Positions 48,201-57,375 of a stretch of 64,000 nucleotides of DNA are shown one piece after another (position 1 is the first letter of the stretch; the number at the start of each line of letters is the position of its first letter). The notes under the pieces are model-generated. The model was not told where the DNA came from. It searched no databases and saw nothing but the letters and a program-made list of their open reading frames with translations. Made by a program: the position numbers and the translations under genes. Source of the DNA: Homalodisca vitripennis (taxonomy: Eukaryota; Arthropoda; Insecta; Hemiptera; Cicadellidae); contig NW_025778027.1 in the NCBI RefSeq assembly GCF_021130785.1, positions 1 through 64,000 of the forward strand. Direction: 5' to 3'.

Positions 48201-48938
48201 ATGAAGCTGTTCAAGTTGACTTCAGAAAGCTCTAAATTAGTTTTAAACTTGGAACATCCTATACACTTAGAGGAAGAATCAAATTATTTTATCGGTTTAA
48301 GCGGTTTTTATTCTGACAATTTTGTAATAAATATTAGTGAAAGTTCTCCTTATTGTATAGGATTTAGTGAGAAGAACGTAACAAAATATTATGGTTTAAA
48401 CAAAGGATATTATACTTTCGATCAAATAAAAAATTCCCTTAAAAATTATCTGAAAACATTCAAACAATCAGATAAATCTTTAAACTTTGACGAAAACAAG
48501 TTTGAAATGCAAAAAAATTATCTCTCTAATAAAATTCAAATAAAATCACCAGTAAGAATAATGTTTTCAGCAATTATTGTAGATTTGTTAGGGTTTGTTC
48601 AAGAAACTATTGAGCCAAATCAGGTATATTTAGGAAATAAAACGCCAAAATTTAGACCTTTCGATGTAATTGAAGTGCACTGCAATCTCGTTGAACCTAG
48701 TTTTGAAAATCATACCGAACATTTACACAAAGAATCTGAAATTTTGTACACTTTTTTCCCAAATGTTGCTTATGGATCAAAAATCAGTGAAAAAACCGAA
48801 TGAAAATCGATTATATTCCAATTAGAAAAAAATATTAAAAGAATTCAAAAAATCGTTCTAACTATACAAGACTCTGAGGGAAATTTAATAAATAATGAGA
48901 GTAAAACAACAATATATTTAAGATTGTCGAAAGAATGA
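48201..48938 (+). pseudogene. Candidate minor capsid (penton-like) protein, frameshifted near the C-terminus
   Basis: The first 200 residues are intact (MKLFKLTSESSKLVLNL...), beta-rich, with LLGF, FDVIEVHCNLVEPSF and an aromatic ILYTFFPNVAYG segment. The C-terminal strands continue in other frames (IDYIPI; IVLTIQDSEGN; TTIYLRLSKE) to the stop at 48938. Total is about 245 aa. The IHCN/VHCN plus FFP pattern is what I associate with the single-jelly-roll minor capsid protein of Polintons. Unlike most genes here it lies on the plus strand. Confidence 0.65.
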
Positions 48939-48939
48939 T

Positions 48940-49230
48940 GAATCAAGGGGGGGAACGAATCGTTCTTACCTTCAAACTTTCAAAAACGAGTTGATAATGA
49001 TGATAAATACCAATACTTTTATCTAAAAGATAAGGTAGCCCTCGAGGGCCACCTCACAAATATTCACAAAAAAATACGAATAAAGACAATGTTAAAGAAA
49101 AATACAAAAAAAGCTTTGAAAACATAGATTCTGACAAGGGTATCGAATCGCGACTCTTACAAAAATTACATCCAGACACTATTTTCATCAATGAATTTGG
49201 CCTTTATTCTCTAAATAAAAATTACTAGTT
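48940..49230 (+). pseudogene. BRO-N fragment
   Basis: Scattered short segments match the BRO-like gene that follows: NQGG..., LTFKLSK, and FINEFGLYSLNK (about 49190-49225), next to HPDTIF. It is an eroded earlier copy or a duplication of the first part of the neighbour. Confidence 0.55.
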
Positions 49231-49249
49231 AAATTTCTTTTCTATCTAA

Positions 49250-50064
49250 ATGGAGTCACTTGTAGGCCTACTCAATAATCAACTCAAATTCAATAACACA
49301 AATATCTTAACGATTGTAGACGAAAAACAATGTGATCTGGTTTAAAGCGAAAGATGTTGCAGAAATTTTAGAATATGAAAAACACTAGACAAGCAATCAT
49401 ACTAAACGTTGATGATGATGATAAATCAATGTTTAAAGACATAAATCAAGGGGGGTCTATTGAATAGACTACCTTTAAACTTTCAAAATAACACTGTTTT
49501 CGTTAATGAATCTGGACTTTATTCTTTAATTTTGAGATCTAATAAGCCAGAATCGAAATTGTTTAAAAAGTGGGTTACAAAAGAAGTTTTGCCAAGTATT
49601 CGTAAATTTGGTGAGTACAAACTTGAAAACAAGATTAAATATTTAGAGGACAAAGTTAAACACTTGCAAATTAAAGATGAAATCAAAACGGAAATAATTG
49701 CAAAACAAAGTGTAAAAATTGACTTAATGAAACCAGATCTTGTTTGTAAAGATTTTGATAAGAAAAAACACCATGTTTTTTGTGTTAATTAAGAAGAATC
49801 ACATGTGGGAATATCCTTATTACGTTATCAGAGCTCAAAAGAGAGAAATACCGAAAAGATTGAAAGAACTTGAAATTGATTACCCAGAAATGGAAATTTT
49901 ATTAAGACAAGGAGATCCAAAATAGTATAAATCTCTACAACCAAATGAAAGAATCTTTGAATATTTTATACAACGGAAATCATTTTACTACAAATATGGC
50001 AGAATCTCGACTGATTTATAGAATATCTAAATTACACGATGAAAATGTTTCTAAATTTTACTAA
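49250..50064 (+). pseudogene. BRO-family protein (BRO-N domain), frameshifted
   Basis: Starts at 49250 in TTTTCTATCTAAATGG. BRO-N pieces: WFKAKDVAEIL (about 49340-49370), then NTVFVNESGLYSLILRSNKP and FKKWVTKEVLPSIRKFGEY (49490-49620). These are hallmark words of baculovirus BRO and related antirepressor proteins. A coiled coil follows (49625-49720), then a C-terminal domain with YPYYVIRAQKR and an LNILYNGNHFTTN-like stretch to 50064. Frame changes lie near 49335, 49380, 49465, 49770 and 49925. BRO proteins bind DNA and modulate host or viral transcription in large insect DNA viruses. It converges on the next gene with a 14-nt overlap. Confidence 0.8.
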
Positions 50065-50386
50065 AAACTCTCGATTTATTATATTTTGTTTGTAAATGTT
50101 TAGCATAACTAGGTAACCATTGTAGAATTCTTTTTTCATATTCACAAGGCATTTCGTTTTTATAACTTTCGCTGAAAATTTTTTTAGCACAATCTTTGCA
50201 AAAAGCATCTTTTCTATCTTTACTATACTGCCAGTTATTAAATTCAGAAATATTTTTAATTTCTTTACAAAAGTAACACTTTTTCTCTTCTAAAGTTAAT
50301 TTGTCCATTTTAACGTATAATTCCTTACAATAACAGTCTTTTCTATTCTCTTCTTGACACTTTGTACATTTCTTTTGAGACTCCAT
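50051..50386 (-). CDS. Cys-rich zinc protein A
   Basis: 111 aa, intact, start MESQKKCTKC in CTATATAAATGG. Cys pairs CTKC, CYC, CYFC and CKDC alternate with KNISEFNNWQYSKDRKD, the C..C...F...D...C..C layout of small HNH-like or zinc-binding modules. Its paralogue lies at 50524-50806. The C-terminus is basic. Confidence 0.7.
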   Translation of the reverse strand: MESQKKCTKCQEENRKDCYCKELYVKMDKLTLEEKKCYFCKEIKNISEFNNWQYSKDRKDAFCKDCAKKIFSESYKNEMPCEYEKRILQWLPSYAKHLQTKYNKSRVFSKI

Positions 50387-50523
50387 TTATATAGAACAAA
50401 TTATTACACGATGAAAATGTTAAACTCTTGAATTATGATATTTTGTTTGTAAATGTTTTTGATAATTATTTAAACCATTTTATAGTTCTTCCACATTCAC
50501 ATTGAGTATCTTCATAATATAAT

Positions 50524-50806
50524 CTATGGTGATTCTTCTTTTACACAATCTTTACAATATGAGTCTTTCTTATCTCTACTATAGTGATCACTATTAAACT
50601 CTGAAATTTTTTTAGTTTCTTTACATTTAAGACATTCTTTCTCTTCCAAAGTTAATTTTTCTATTTTATCATACAGCTCTTTATGATACTTCCTATAACA
50701 ATCTTTACAATTATAAATAATTCCATCTTTTCTACTCTTATCTTTATAAAATTCTTCAAAACCTTTTAATTCTTTGCACATTGAAACATTTCTTTTGGGC
50801 CTCCAT
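50524..50806 (-). pseudogene. Cys-rich zinc protein B (paralogue of A), one frameshift
   Basis: Starts at 50806 in CTATATAAATGG, directly after the integrase stop. One frame change near 50780 separates MEAQKKC from the rest. Two repeats of C..CK..K...F....SR.D......C.DC are visible (CKELKGFEEF...NCKDC; CLKCKETKKISEF...YCKDC). Closely related to protein A, so a tandem gene duplication. Confidence 0.7.
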
Positions 50807-51827
50807 TTATATAGAAAAAATCTTTGACTTTCTCAATTCATATTCATAAAACTTTCCGGTTATTTCTTCATTATTTAAATCTTTTATACTATAAGTTACA
50901 GGATCTGTGTTATTAATTTGATAAATCACAAAGATTTCTCTTGACCAATTGTTCTTATATTTGTTCGAAAATGTTTGTTTTTTACTAACAATTCTTACAT
51001 GATCATTGACTTTAAATTTAGTTTTTGTGTGAATTTCAGGTGGAACATACTTGAAAACGGTCTCTAATAACTCCTTTTCTGCATCCTTATCTACGTCTTT
51101 CGGTTTCATTTTGATTGTGCTGTGAACTGTATCGTTATAATTGTTTACGATTTTTTTGAAGAATATCGATCCATTTAAAGTTTTTATTAATCTCAAAAAT
51201 TACTTTCATTCTCTCATTTTGAGTTCTGTTATATCTCTCTACAATACTTGATTTCTCTTCGTTTTCAGTATGATAAATCTTAATGTTGTATTTCCTCAAA
51301 ACATCGTTAAATTCTTTATTTTTAAACTCTAAACCCTTATCTGTATGAAGTAGGTTAGGAGGTTTGTGATTGATCCTTATGGCATCTTTTACTATATCTT
51401 CGAAAGCTTTTGAAATATCCTTGCCGTTTTTTCTTTTGATAGCTCTTGACCAAGCATATTTTGAGAAAGTATCAATAACATTTAACATATACTTAAATCC
51501 ATCATTTTGATCTGAATAGTTAGACATTATAACTAAATCTGCTGCCCATAAATCGTCAATTCCTAATGTTATAATTTTTCTCTTTTTAAACTTTTTTCGT
51601 ACTGGTGCATGAATTTCTCGAGCTTCAATCTCTATCTCATCTTTAGTCTTCAATTCTTGCTTAACAGGTTTTGGATTTGGATTCTTTATAAACTTACTCT
51701 TGTTTGTCTTACATTTTGAACATTTTGCAGCAATTCTATACAATCCATTTTGAGTTTGAACGATTTTTGAATCTATATTTTTCGTTTTCTTTTTACACTT
51801 GTGACAGTGAATTAAATCATCTTCCAT
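50807..51827 (-). pseudogene. Polinton retroviral-type integrase, one frameshift
   Basis: Starts at 51827; the stop codon of polB is the TAA immediately before the ATG. An N-terminal zinc ribbon (C8, C11, C36, C39) precedes the RNase H-like core: D97 in WAADLV, D163 in HTDKGLEF, E197 in SSIVERYNRT. The frame changes near 51190, then NYNDTVHSTIKMKP and a C-terminal chromo/SH3-like region (FKVNDHVRIVSKKQTFS; WSREIFVI) run to 50807. About 335 aa. The family inserts Polinton DNA and makes 6-bp target duplications. The DDE residues are all present. Confidence 0.92.
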
Positions 51828-54800
51828 TTACATATCAAAGTTTCCAAGTTTATTTAATTCGTCTAATATATCAGATTTTGCTTCATTTTTATAGCCATAC
51901 GGTACTGTATCGATCTTATTTTCTAGAACGATTCTCTTATCATCTTTAGCGTTCAGTGCCAGCTTGTTTATGGTAACAGTGTACAACTCATGTTTATAAC
52001 TTTTTATTACAGTCATCTCCCTAAATTCTTCTTTATCTTCGAACAAACATCTCTTCAAGTTTTCGATATTTATTGTTTTATTTACAACGCTTCTCTTAAT
52101 TCCTTTACACCTAACTGGATTTTTGTCTAGATATTTGTACGAGTACATCTTTGATCTTAAACCACAGAATTCTTCTAAAACTTCGCTATTTAGTTCGTCT
52201 TTGAATTTTCCTATGACTTTCTTATTTTTAGTAGTGAAACATTCATGATCTTTTGGATAATCGCTCGTATCAAAGTCCTCTATATTTTCTTTAATAATTT
52301 TAAAAGGATCTCGTTTCAATTCTAGGAAATAACTGTCTGTATCCATGTAACACAGATTCAAATCTGGATCAAACTTCTTTAATTTGTTGTAATAAAACTC
52401 GTACATTAGCAATTTTGAGAGGTCGAGAACTGAAAATCCTATGTAAATCGGTTTGTTAAATTTAACCTTTTGTTTGTACATGTGACTCGCTATACAGTTG
52501 TCGTCAAAGATGTTAAAGCATTTGAAATTTGTTTTCTTAGCTTGTTTCATTGAAAATTCTTCATTTCCTAGTCTAATATCGCATCTATTTCGCACATTTT
52601 CCATACTTTTTCCAAAAACTGAGTTGTTCATCAGCTTATAAAAATCCTTCTCAAAGTCACTTGTAGCTTTGGTCCTCATATTAGTATTAAAATCAATGTA
52701 CTCTTTCATAAAAGGCTTCTGATCGAATGCAATAACTCTATTCACATGTTTCAAAATCATACCTTGTTCCAAATAGAACTTCAAATTTCTCGAATGAACA
52801 ACGTATTCAGTTTTATCCAGTAGAGTTGTGCAAAAGTTTGTTTTTAAAATGTTCTGGAGCAAGAGGTAAATCCTTGTGATGTTCGTGTAAATTTGTTGGA
52901 TATCCAAGATCGACTTCGAGAATATAGCCATAATCTTCGTCGCCAGTGAGTTCTAAAATTGTTTCTTGCCACTCTTCTTTTGTATACGTTTTAGGATCCA
53001 TCCACTTGATATCACTAAACGGCAGTTTTTGCATAAGACCATACCCATAAAGGTTATTAGCATCGACGTACAACAAATAGTTTTCGGGCTTTGTCTTATC
53101 AAAATCTTTTAAATATTTGTTATTTGCTTTCACATATCGTTTAATACATTGAGAAATGCCCCCGCGAATGCCTTTTTCAATCATCAAATACATATTATAA
53201 TCGTTAATTAGCTGAAGCTCAATTTTCGTTAATTTTAACATTGCGTCCCATGCGAGACTGGGAGCTGTTAGATAGTGTGCCGGATCGAGTTTATAGCAAT
53301 TAAGGCAAATGTTTCTGAAATTTTCGAATATATCAGCAAGCAATAAAAACATCTTGGATATTGTACAAATCAGAGTAATTTCCAAGATTTTTCTCTTTTA
53401 ATTTGTTTCCAAACGCTCAAGTAGTGTTGATAATCTTTCTCAGATATGCTCTCATCTGTCAAAAGTGAATAGAAATCTTGAATTCTTAATTCTTCTGTGT
53501 AATCAAGTTTTTCAATACTATCGATAAATTCATAGGGAAATATTCCTTTTCCTGACAATATTTTAAAAATCTCTTCTTTGTCATTTGGCTGTCTTTCTAT
53601 AATTTCATTCAATATTCTTCCATCCTGTATAAAATGATTTGTATGTTTGAAGTCTTCTTTCTTTAAATTTTTCGCTAATTTTTCGATAGATGACGCCATG
53701 AATCTAAACGTGTCTACGAAAGAGAATTTTATGAACTTTCTAGGTTTGTCACCATCAAACTCATACCCGTATCCTGAATTTACAGAGTAATTTATATATC
53801 GTTCATCGGTGTTTGCAATCAAATCAACATTACCGTATTGTTTTGCCAATTCTTTTATGTACAAATGCGTATCGTAATTAGACATATTGTGACAGAAAAA
53901 CGGGAATATTCTGAGGAAATTTCAAATTCAGATTACAAATTCTATGAGCTGCACCTCGAAATTTTCCAGTCAAATGACAGTGATCTCTGCATTTTTTGAA
54001 TGCATCATAAGCAGAACTCCAATTATCTGGTAAAAACCCTAAAGTTTTTTCAGTGTCTTGATACGATATTTCTTCACAAATGTGGCAAAGATTTGAATTT
54101 TGATACGAAATTTCTTCTTCGTCAGTCAATTTCATGGGCTTCATGTTCTTTGAATTATATTTTTTAGCTATGTATTTCGATAATTTATTGAGCTCTTCAA
54201 ACAATTTTGTAGGAACGTTCGGCAACTCTTCTTCATTTTTGGCTCGATAACATATCGGTTTGTACATGCGATTGGTCACATTCGACACTAAATATAGAGT
54301 AAAACCATAAGGAATATGCTTCTGAATCTTGGTTGTAGTCGATCTTTGTGGATTGTTCTTGCATGTCGGAATTTTTTCTAATATGCTCTCAAAATCCATA
54401 TAAATAACGTACGGATGGCTAAACTTCTTTTGATAATTAGTAAATTTAGTTGTTTGACCTGGAAATGGCATAATAGGTTTGCATACTTCATGTTGCTTGC
54501 AAATTTCTAAATGATCTGCTAAATCTCCAGATTTGTAGAAATGGCTTAAACATCTTCTACATAGCAATTTTTTATGTTCGTGTTTAGATAACTGAGAACT
54601 CACTAATCTATTTAAATCTGTTATCAACACATAATGAGATTTGTCTTCTTGTTTAACATACAATAAATCGATTTCTAACTCGGCATTATAAACTTCGGAA
54701 ATTTGTAATGGAACAATGTTAATTTTTTCATCAAAACTGTAGACATTGATAGACATTTTTGGATATTTGTACTTGGAATTGTAACTTCGTTTCTCAAATA

Positions 54801-56534
54801 ATTGTATATCTTTTAAGGACATTGGATACTCGAAACCTGAAAATATCTCGTCATTTACAAATTTTTCATATTGTTTTGATCTTTCGCAGTCTCTTTCGGG
54901 TTTTTCAATAGCACATCGGATAGAATAAATAAAGCAATAATCATCTTTATTTTTGATATTTATACAAGCTTTTTTATCTTTGATTTTCTTTGGCAAATCG
55001 ATATATGATCCTGCGTTCATCATTTCGTGTTTGTTAAGGCTCAAAACTAGTTGTTTGCAGCTTTTAAATGTCCATCCAGAACCCTTATTTGGATGATTTG
55101 TCTGTTCTCGATGTGTTAATTTATTAAATTGCTTAGTAATAAAGTCGTTTACGTCAAATATTTCGTCTGATTTTATAGTAAAGTACATTGGACACGTTTG
55201 TGTTTCACCGTTCACTAAAGTTCGTTCGTATTCGCATTCTAAAGATAAATAACCTTTCATATTTTTAACGGTTTCTTGAAATTTTTCTATTAAACTTTTA
55301 ATCTCTGGCCTCATAATTGATAGATATTTGTAAATTGACATGAACTTATCGTTTAAATTCGTTAAAATGTATTGCTTGAAAAGACCGTGTATTGAGGATA
55401 AAACTTCTACATCAATGATATTTTTAGGTTTTTCGTTTAAGAGTTTTATCAATTTCTTCGATCATTTCAGACTTAGTTTTATCGTTTGTTTCTAAGGACA
55501 GTTTTTCAGCGATTGATTGAATTTTTTCATCATTAAATAGATTGAGATCTTTTTTATCTTCCTTAAAGCTTTTCTTTAATTCACGCAATTTTTCTATATT
55601 GTACATCTTTTCATGACCATCGATTTGATTCTCTTTAGCCCAAGTCTCTTTCGGGTTTTTCAATAGCACATCGGATAGAATAAATAAAGCAATAATCATC
55701 TTTATTTTTGATATTTTATACAAGCTTTTTTATCTTTGATTTTCTTTGGCAAATCGATATATGATCCTGCGTTCATCATTTCGTGTTTGTTAAGGCTCAA
55801 AACTAGTTGTTTGCAGCTTTTAAATGTCCATCCAGAACCCTTATTTGGATGATTTGTCTGTTCTCGATGTGTTAATTTATTAAATTGCTTAGTAATAAAG
55901 TCGTTTACGTCAAATATTTCGTCTGATTTTATAGTAAAGTACATTGGACACGTTTGTGTTTCACCGTTCACTAAAGTTCGTTCGTATTCGCATTCTAAAG
56001 ATAAATAACCTTTCATATTTTTAACGGTTTCTTGAAATTTTTCTATTAAACTTTTAATCTCTGGCCTCATAATTGATAGATATTTGTAAATTGACATGAA
56101 CTTATCGTTTAAATTCGTTAAAATGTATTGCTTGAAAAAGACCGTGTATTGAGGATAAAACTTCTACATCAATGATATTTTTAGGTTTTTCGTTAAGAGT
56201 TTTATCAATTTCTTCGATCATTTCAGACTTAGTTTTATCGTTTGTTTCTAAGGACAGTTTTTCAGCGATTGATTGAATTTTTTCATCATTAAATAGATTG
56301 AGATCTTTTTTATCTTCCTTAAAGCTTTTCTTTAATTCACGCAATTTTTCTATATTGTACATCTTTTCATGACCATCGATTTGATTCTCTTTAGCCCAAG
56401 TCCTCAAATAATTTTAGTTCTTTTTCATAAATTTCTTTGTTCTTCAAATGATTTTTCGAATTGTAATGACGAGTATAGTGATGCTCAAAAATGTCTTTTT
56501 TGCAGTATGGGCACTCTATCTTTTTCCGCTCCAT
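51828..56534 (-). pseudogene. Protein-primed DNA polymerase B, frameshifted and internally duplicated
   Basis: Starts at 56534 (MERKKIECPYCKKDIF, a C2H2-like finger; CTCTTTAAATATGG). It runs to 51828, about 1,300 codons without the duplication. Visible in order: Lys/Glu-rich N-terminal region; exonuclease YMDFES (about 54395-54412); a Cys/His module ending DHCHLTGKFRGAAH (about 53940-53985); NYDTHLYIKEL (about 53850-53882); palm motif A YVDANNLYG (about 53050-53075); motif B KLMNNSVFGKS (about 52605-52640); motif C YMDTDS (about 52335-52352). Frame changes lie near 56403, 55440, 53890, 53380 and 52830. A 755-bp tandem duplication (54889-56402) repeats the N-terminal third. Confidence 0.95.
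54889..56402. repeat. 755-bp tandem duplication inside polB
   Basis: GTCTCTTTCGGG at 54889 recurs at 55644, and CTTTAGCCCAAGTC near 55633 recurs near 56389, so the unit is 755-756 bp. The copies are nearly identical apart from single-base differences in homopolymers (for example GAAAAG against GAAAAAG). Confidence 0.92.
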
Positions 56535-56540
56535 ATTTAA

Positions 56541-56733
56541 AGAGCAAAAATTTGTAAACTAAAATTTTGAGAAGTGGTGATTTTTGACACAAATCAGCAC
56601 AATTTCTGGTCAAATGTTTTCAGATTGTTCTATTTAAAGAGCAAAAATTTGTAAAATTAAATTTTGAGAAGTAGTGATTTTTGACACAAATCAGCACAAT
56701 TTCTGGTCAAATGTTTTCAGATTGTTCTATTTG
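56541..56733. repeat. 97-bp tandem duplication upstream of polB
   Basis: AGAGCAAAAATTTGTAAA starts at 56541 and again at 56638; both copies contain GACACAAATCAGCACAATTT. The first copy provides the start region of polB, so the second duplicates its promoter. Confidence 0.9.
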
Positions 56734-56781
56734 TTATAGAAAAATCTTTTAACTAAATTTAGTTAAAAGATTTTTCTATAA
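56734..56781. promoter_or_regulatory. Perfect 48-bp palindrome
   Basis: Two 24-bp arms with no loop and no mismatch, centred between 56757 and 56758. Each arm ends in GATTTTTCTATAA, the core of the gene-start motif; the rightward arm leads into the start at 56785. It could be a two-way promoter, a replication hairpin or both. Confidence 0.8.
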
Positions 56782-56784
56782 TAA

Positions 56785-57093
56785 ATGGCAGCGCTGTTAC
56801 AAGAGTTGAATAAGGTTGGTGAACTAAGATTCAAAGAATATAAGAAATTAGTGGAATTGGAAGAAAAAAAGAGATATAGAATCTTGAATTTGGAGAAAAT
56901 GAAAGATAAATTCGGGTTTACAATAATTGCCGAGTTGGAAGATTGTAAAGTACACTTGCCGAACAGATTTTTGACTGTTTTGGATGAGAAAAAGATTAAA
57001 GAATTAAACAAAAATGAAAAATTACACTTGATTGTTACTGGAAAGAAGACTATAAAAGATAAAGACTGTGTTACAATTAACTTTGTAGAATAA
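56785..57093 (+). CDS. Terminal-repeat protein, right copy (unknown function)
   Basis: Intact, 102 aa, read outward to the right terminus; start MAALLQELNKVGEL in TTTTCTATAATAAATGG. Residues from about 32 onward are encoded inside the inverted repeat and are identical to the left copy; the N-terminal third aligns but differs at many residues, so the two are true paralogues and not just a mirrored end. Confidence 0.8.
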   Translation: MAALLQELNKVGELRFKEYKKLVELEEKKRYRILNLEKMKDKFGFTIIAELEDCKVHLPNRFLTVLDEKKIKELNKNEKLHLIVTGKKTIKDKDCVTINFVE

Positions 57094-57310
57094 AGATTTT
57101 TTATTAAGATTTTTTGATTTTTTCATTAAAACAGCTTATAAATGTAGAAGCAAACATTGAACAGTAAAACAGCTAAAGATTCGGTTATTTAACATTCGTG
57201 CTTTCCTGTTAGATTTTATTAGATTTGTTTATGGTTCAATGGACAGTATTTTACATTGATTTTCTGTCTGTCCCAAAAAGTGCGCCAGAACCGCCATATT
57301 CATATCTACT
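56877..57310 (-). repeat. Right terminal inverted repeat of the Polinton
   Basis: Reverse copy of 38954-39386 with a single extra T/A in one homopolymer. It ends CATATCTACT, followed at 57311 by TATATA. Confidence 0.95.
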
Positions 57311-57318
57311 TATATATA

Positions 57319-57373
<55 letters not shown>
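57311..57373. repeat. (TA)n microsatellite, right flank of the Polinton
   Basis: Continuation of the TA tract that ends at 38953 on the other side. Confidence 0.95.

Positions 57374-57375
<2 letters not shown>

Larger units (their letters stand above)
38954..57310. mobile_element. Polinton/Maverick virus-like transposon, 18,357 bp
   Basis: Termini are AGTAGATATG... and ...CATATCTACT, with inverted repeats of 433/434 bp. AG/CT termini, long inverted repeats, 6-bp target duplication and 15-20 kb length are established Polinton features. The element encodes protein-primed PolB, DDE integrase, packaging ATPase and adenain-like protease, the four diagnostic Polinton proteins, plus candidate capsid proteins. 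It also contains an insertion of about 1.1 kb (40.92-42.06 kb), a 445-bp minisatellite, and a 755-bp tandem duplication in the polymerase gene. Most long genes carry one or more frameshifts. Confidence 0.97.

Noticed and set aside
56763..57011. Antisense genes across the terminal repeats (also 39252-39479)
   Set aside because: They are reverse-frame shadows of the terminal-repeat protein and lack the start motif.
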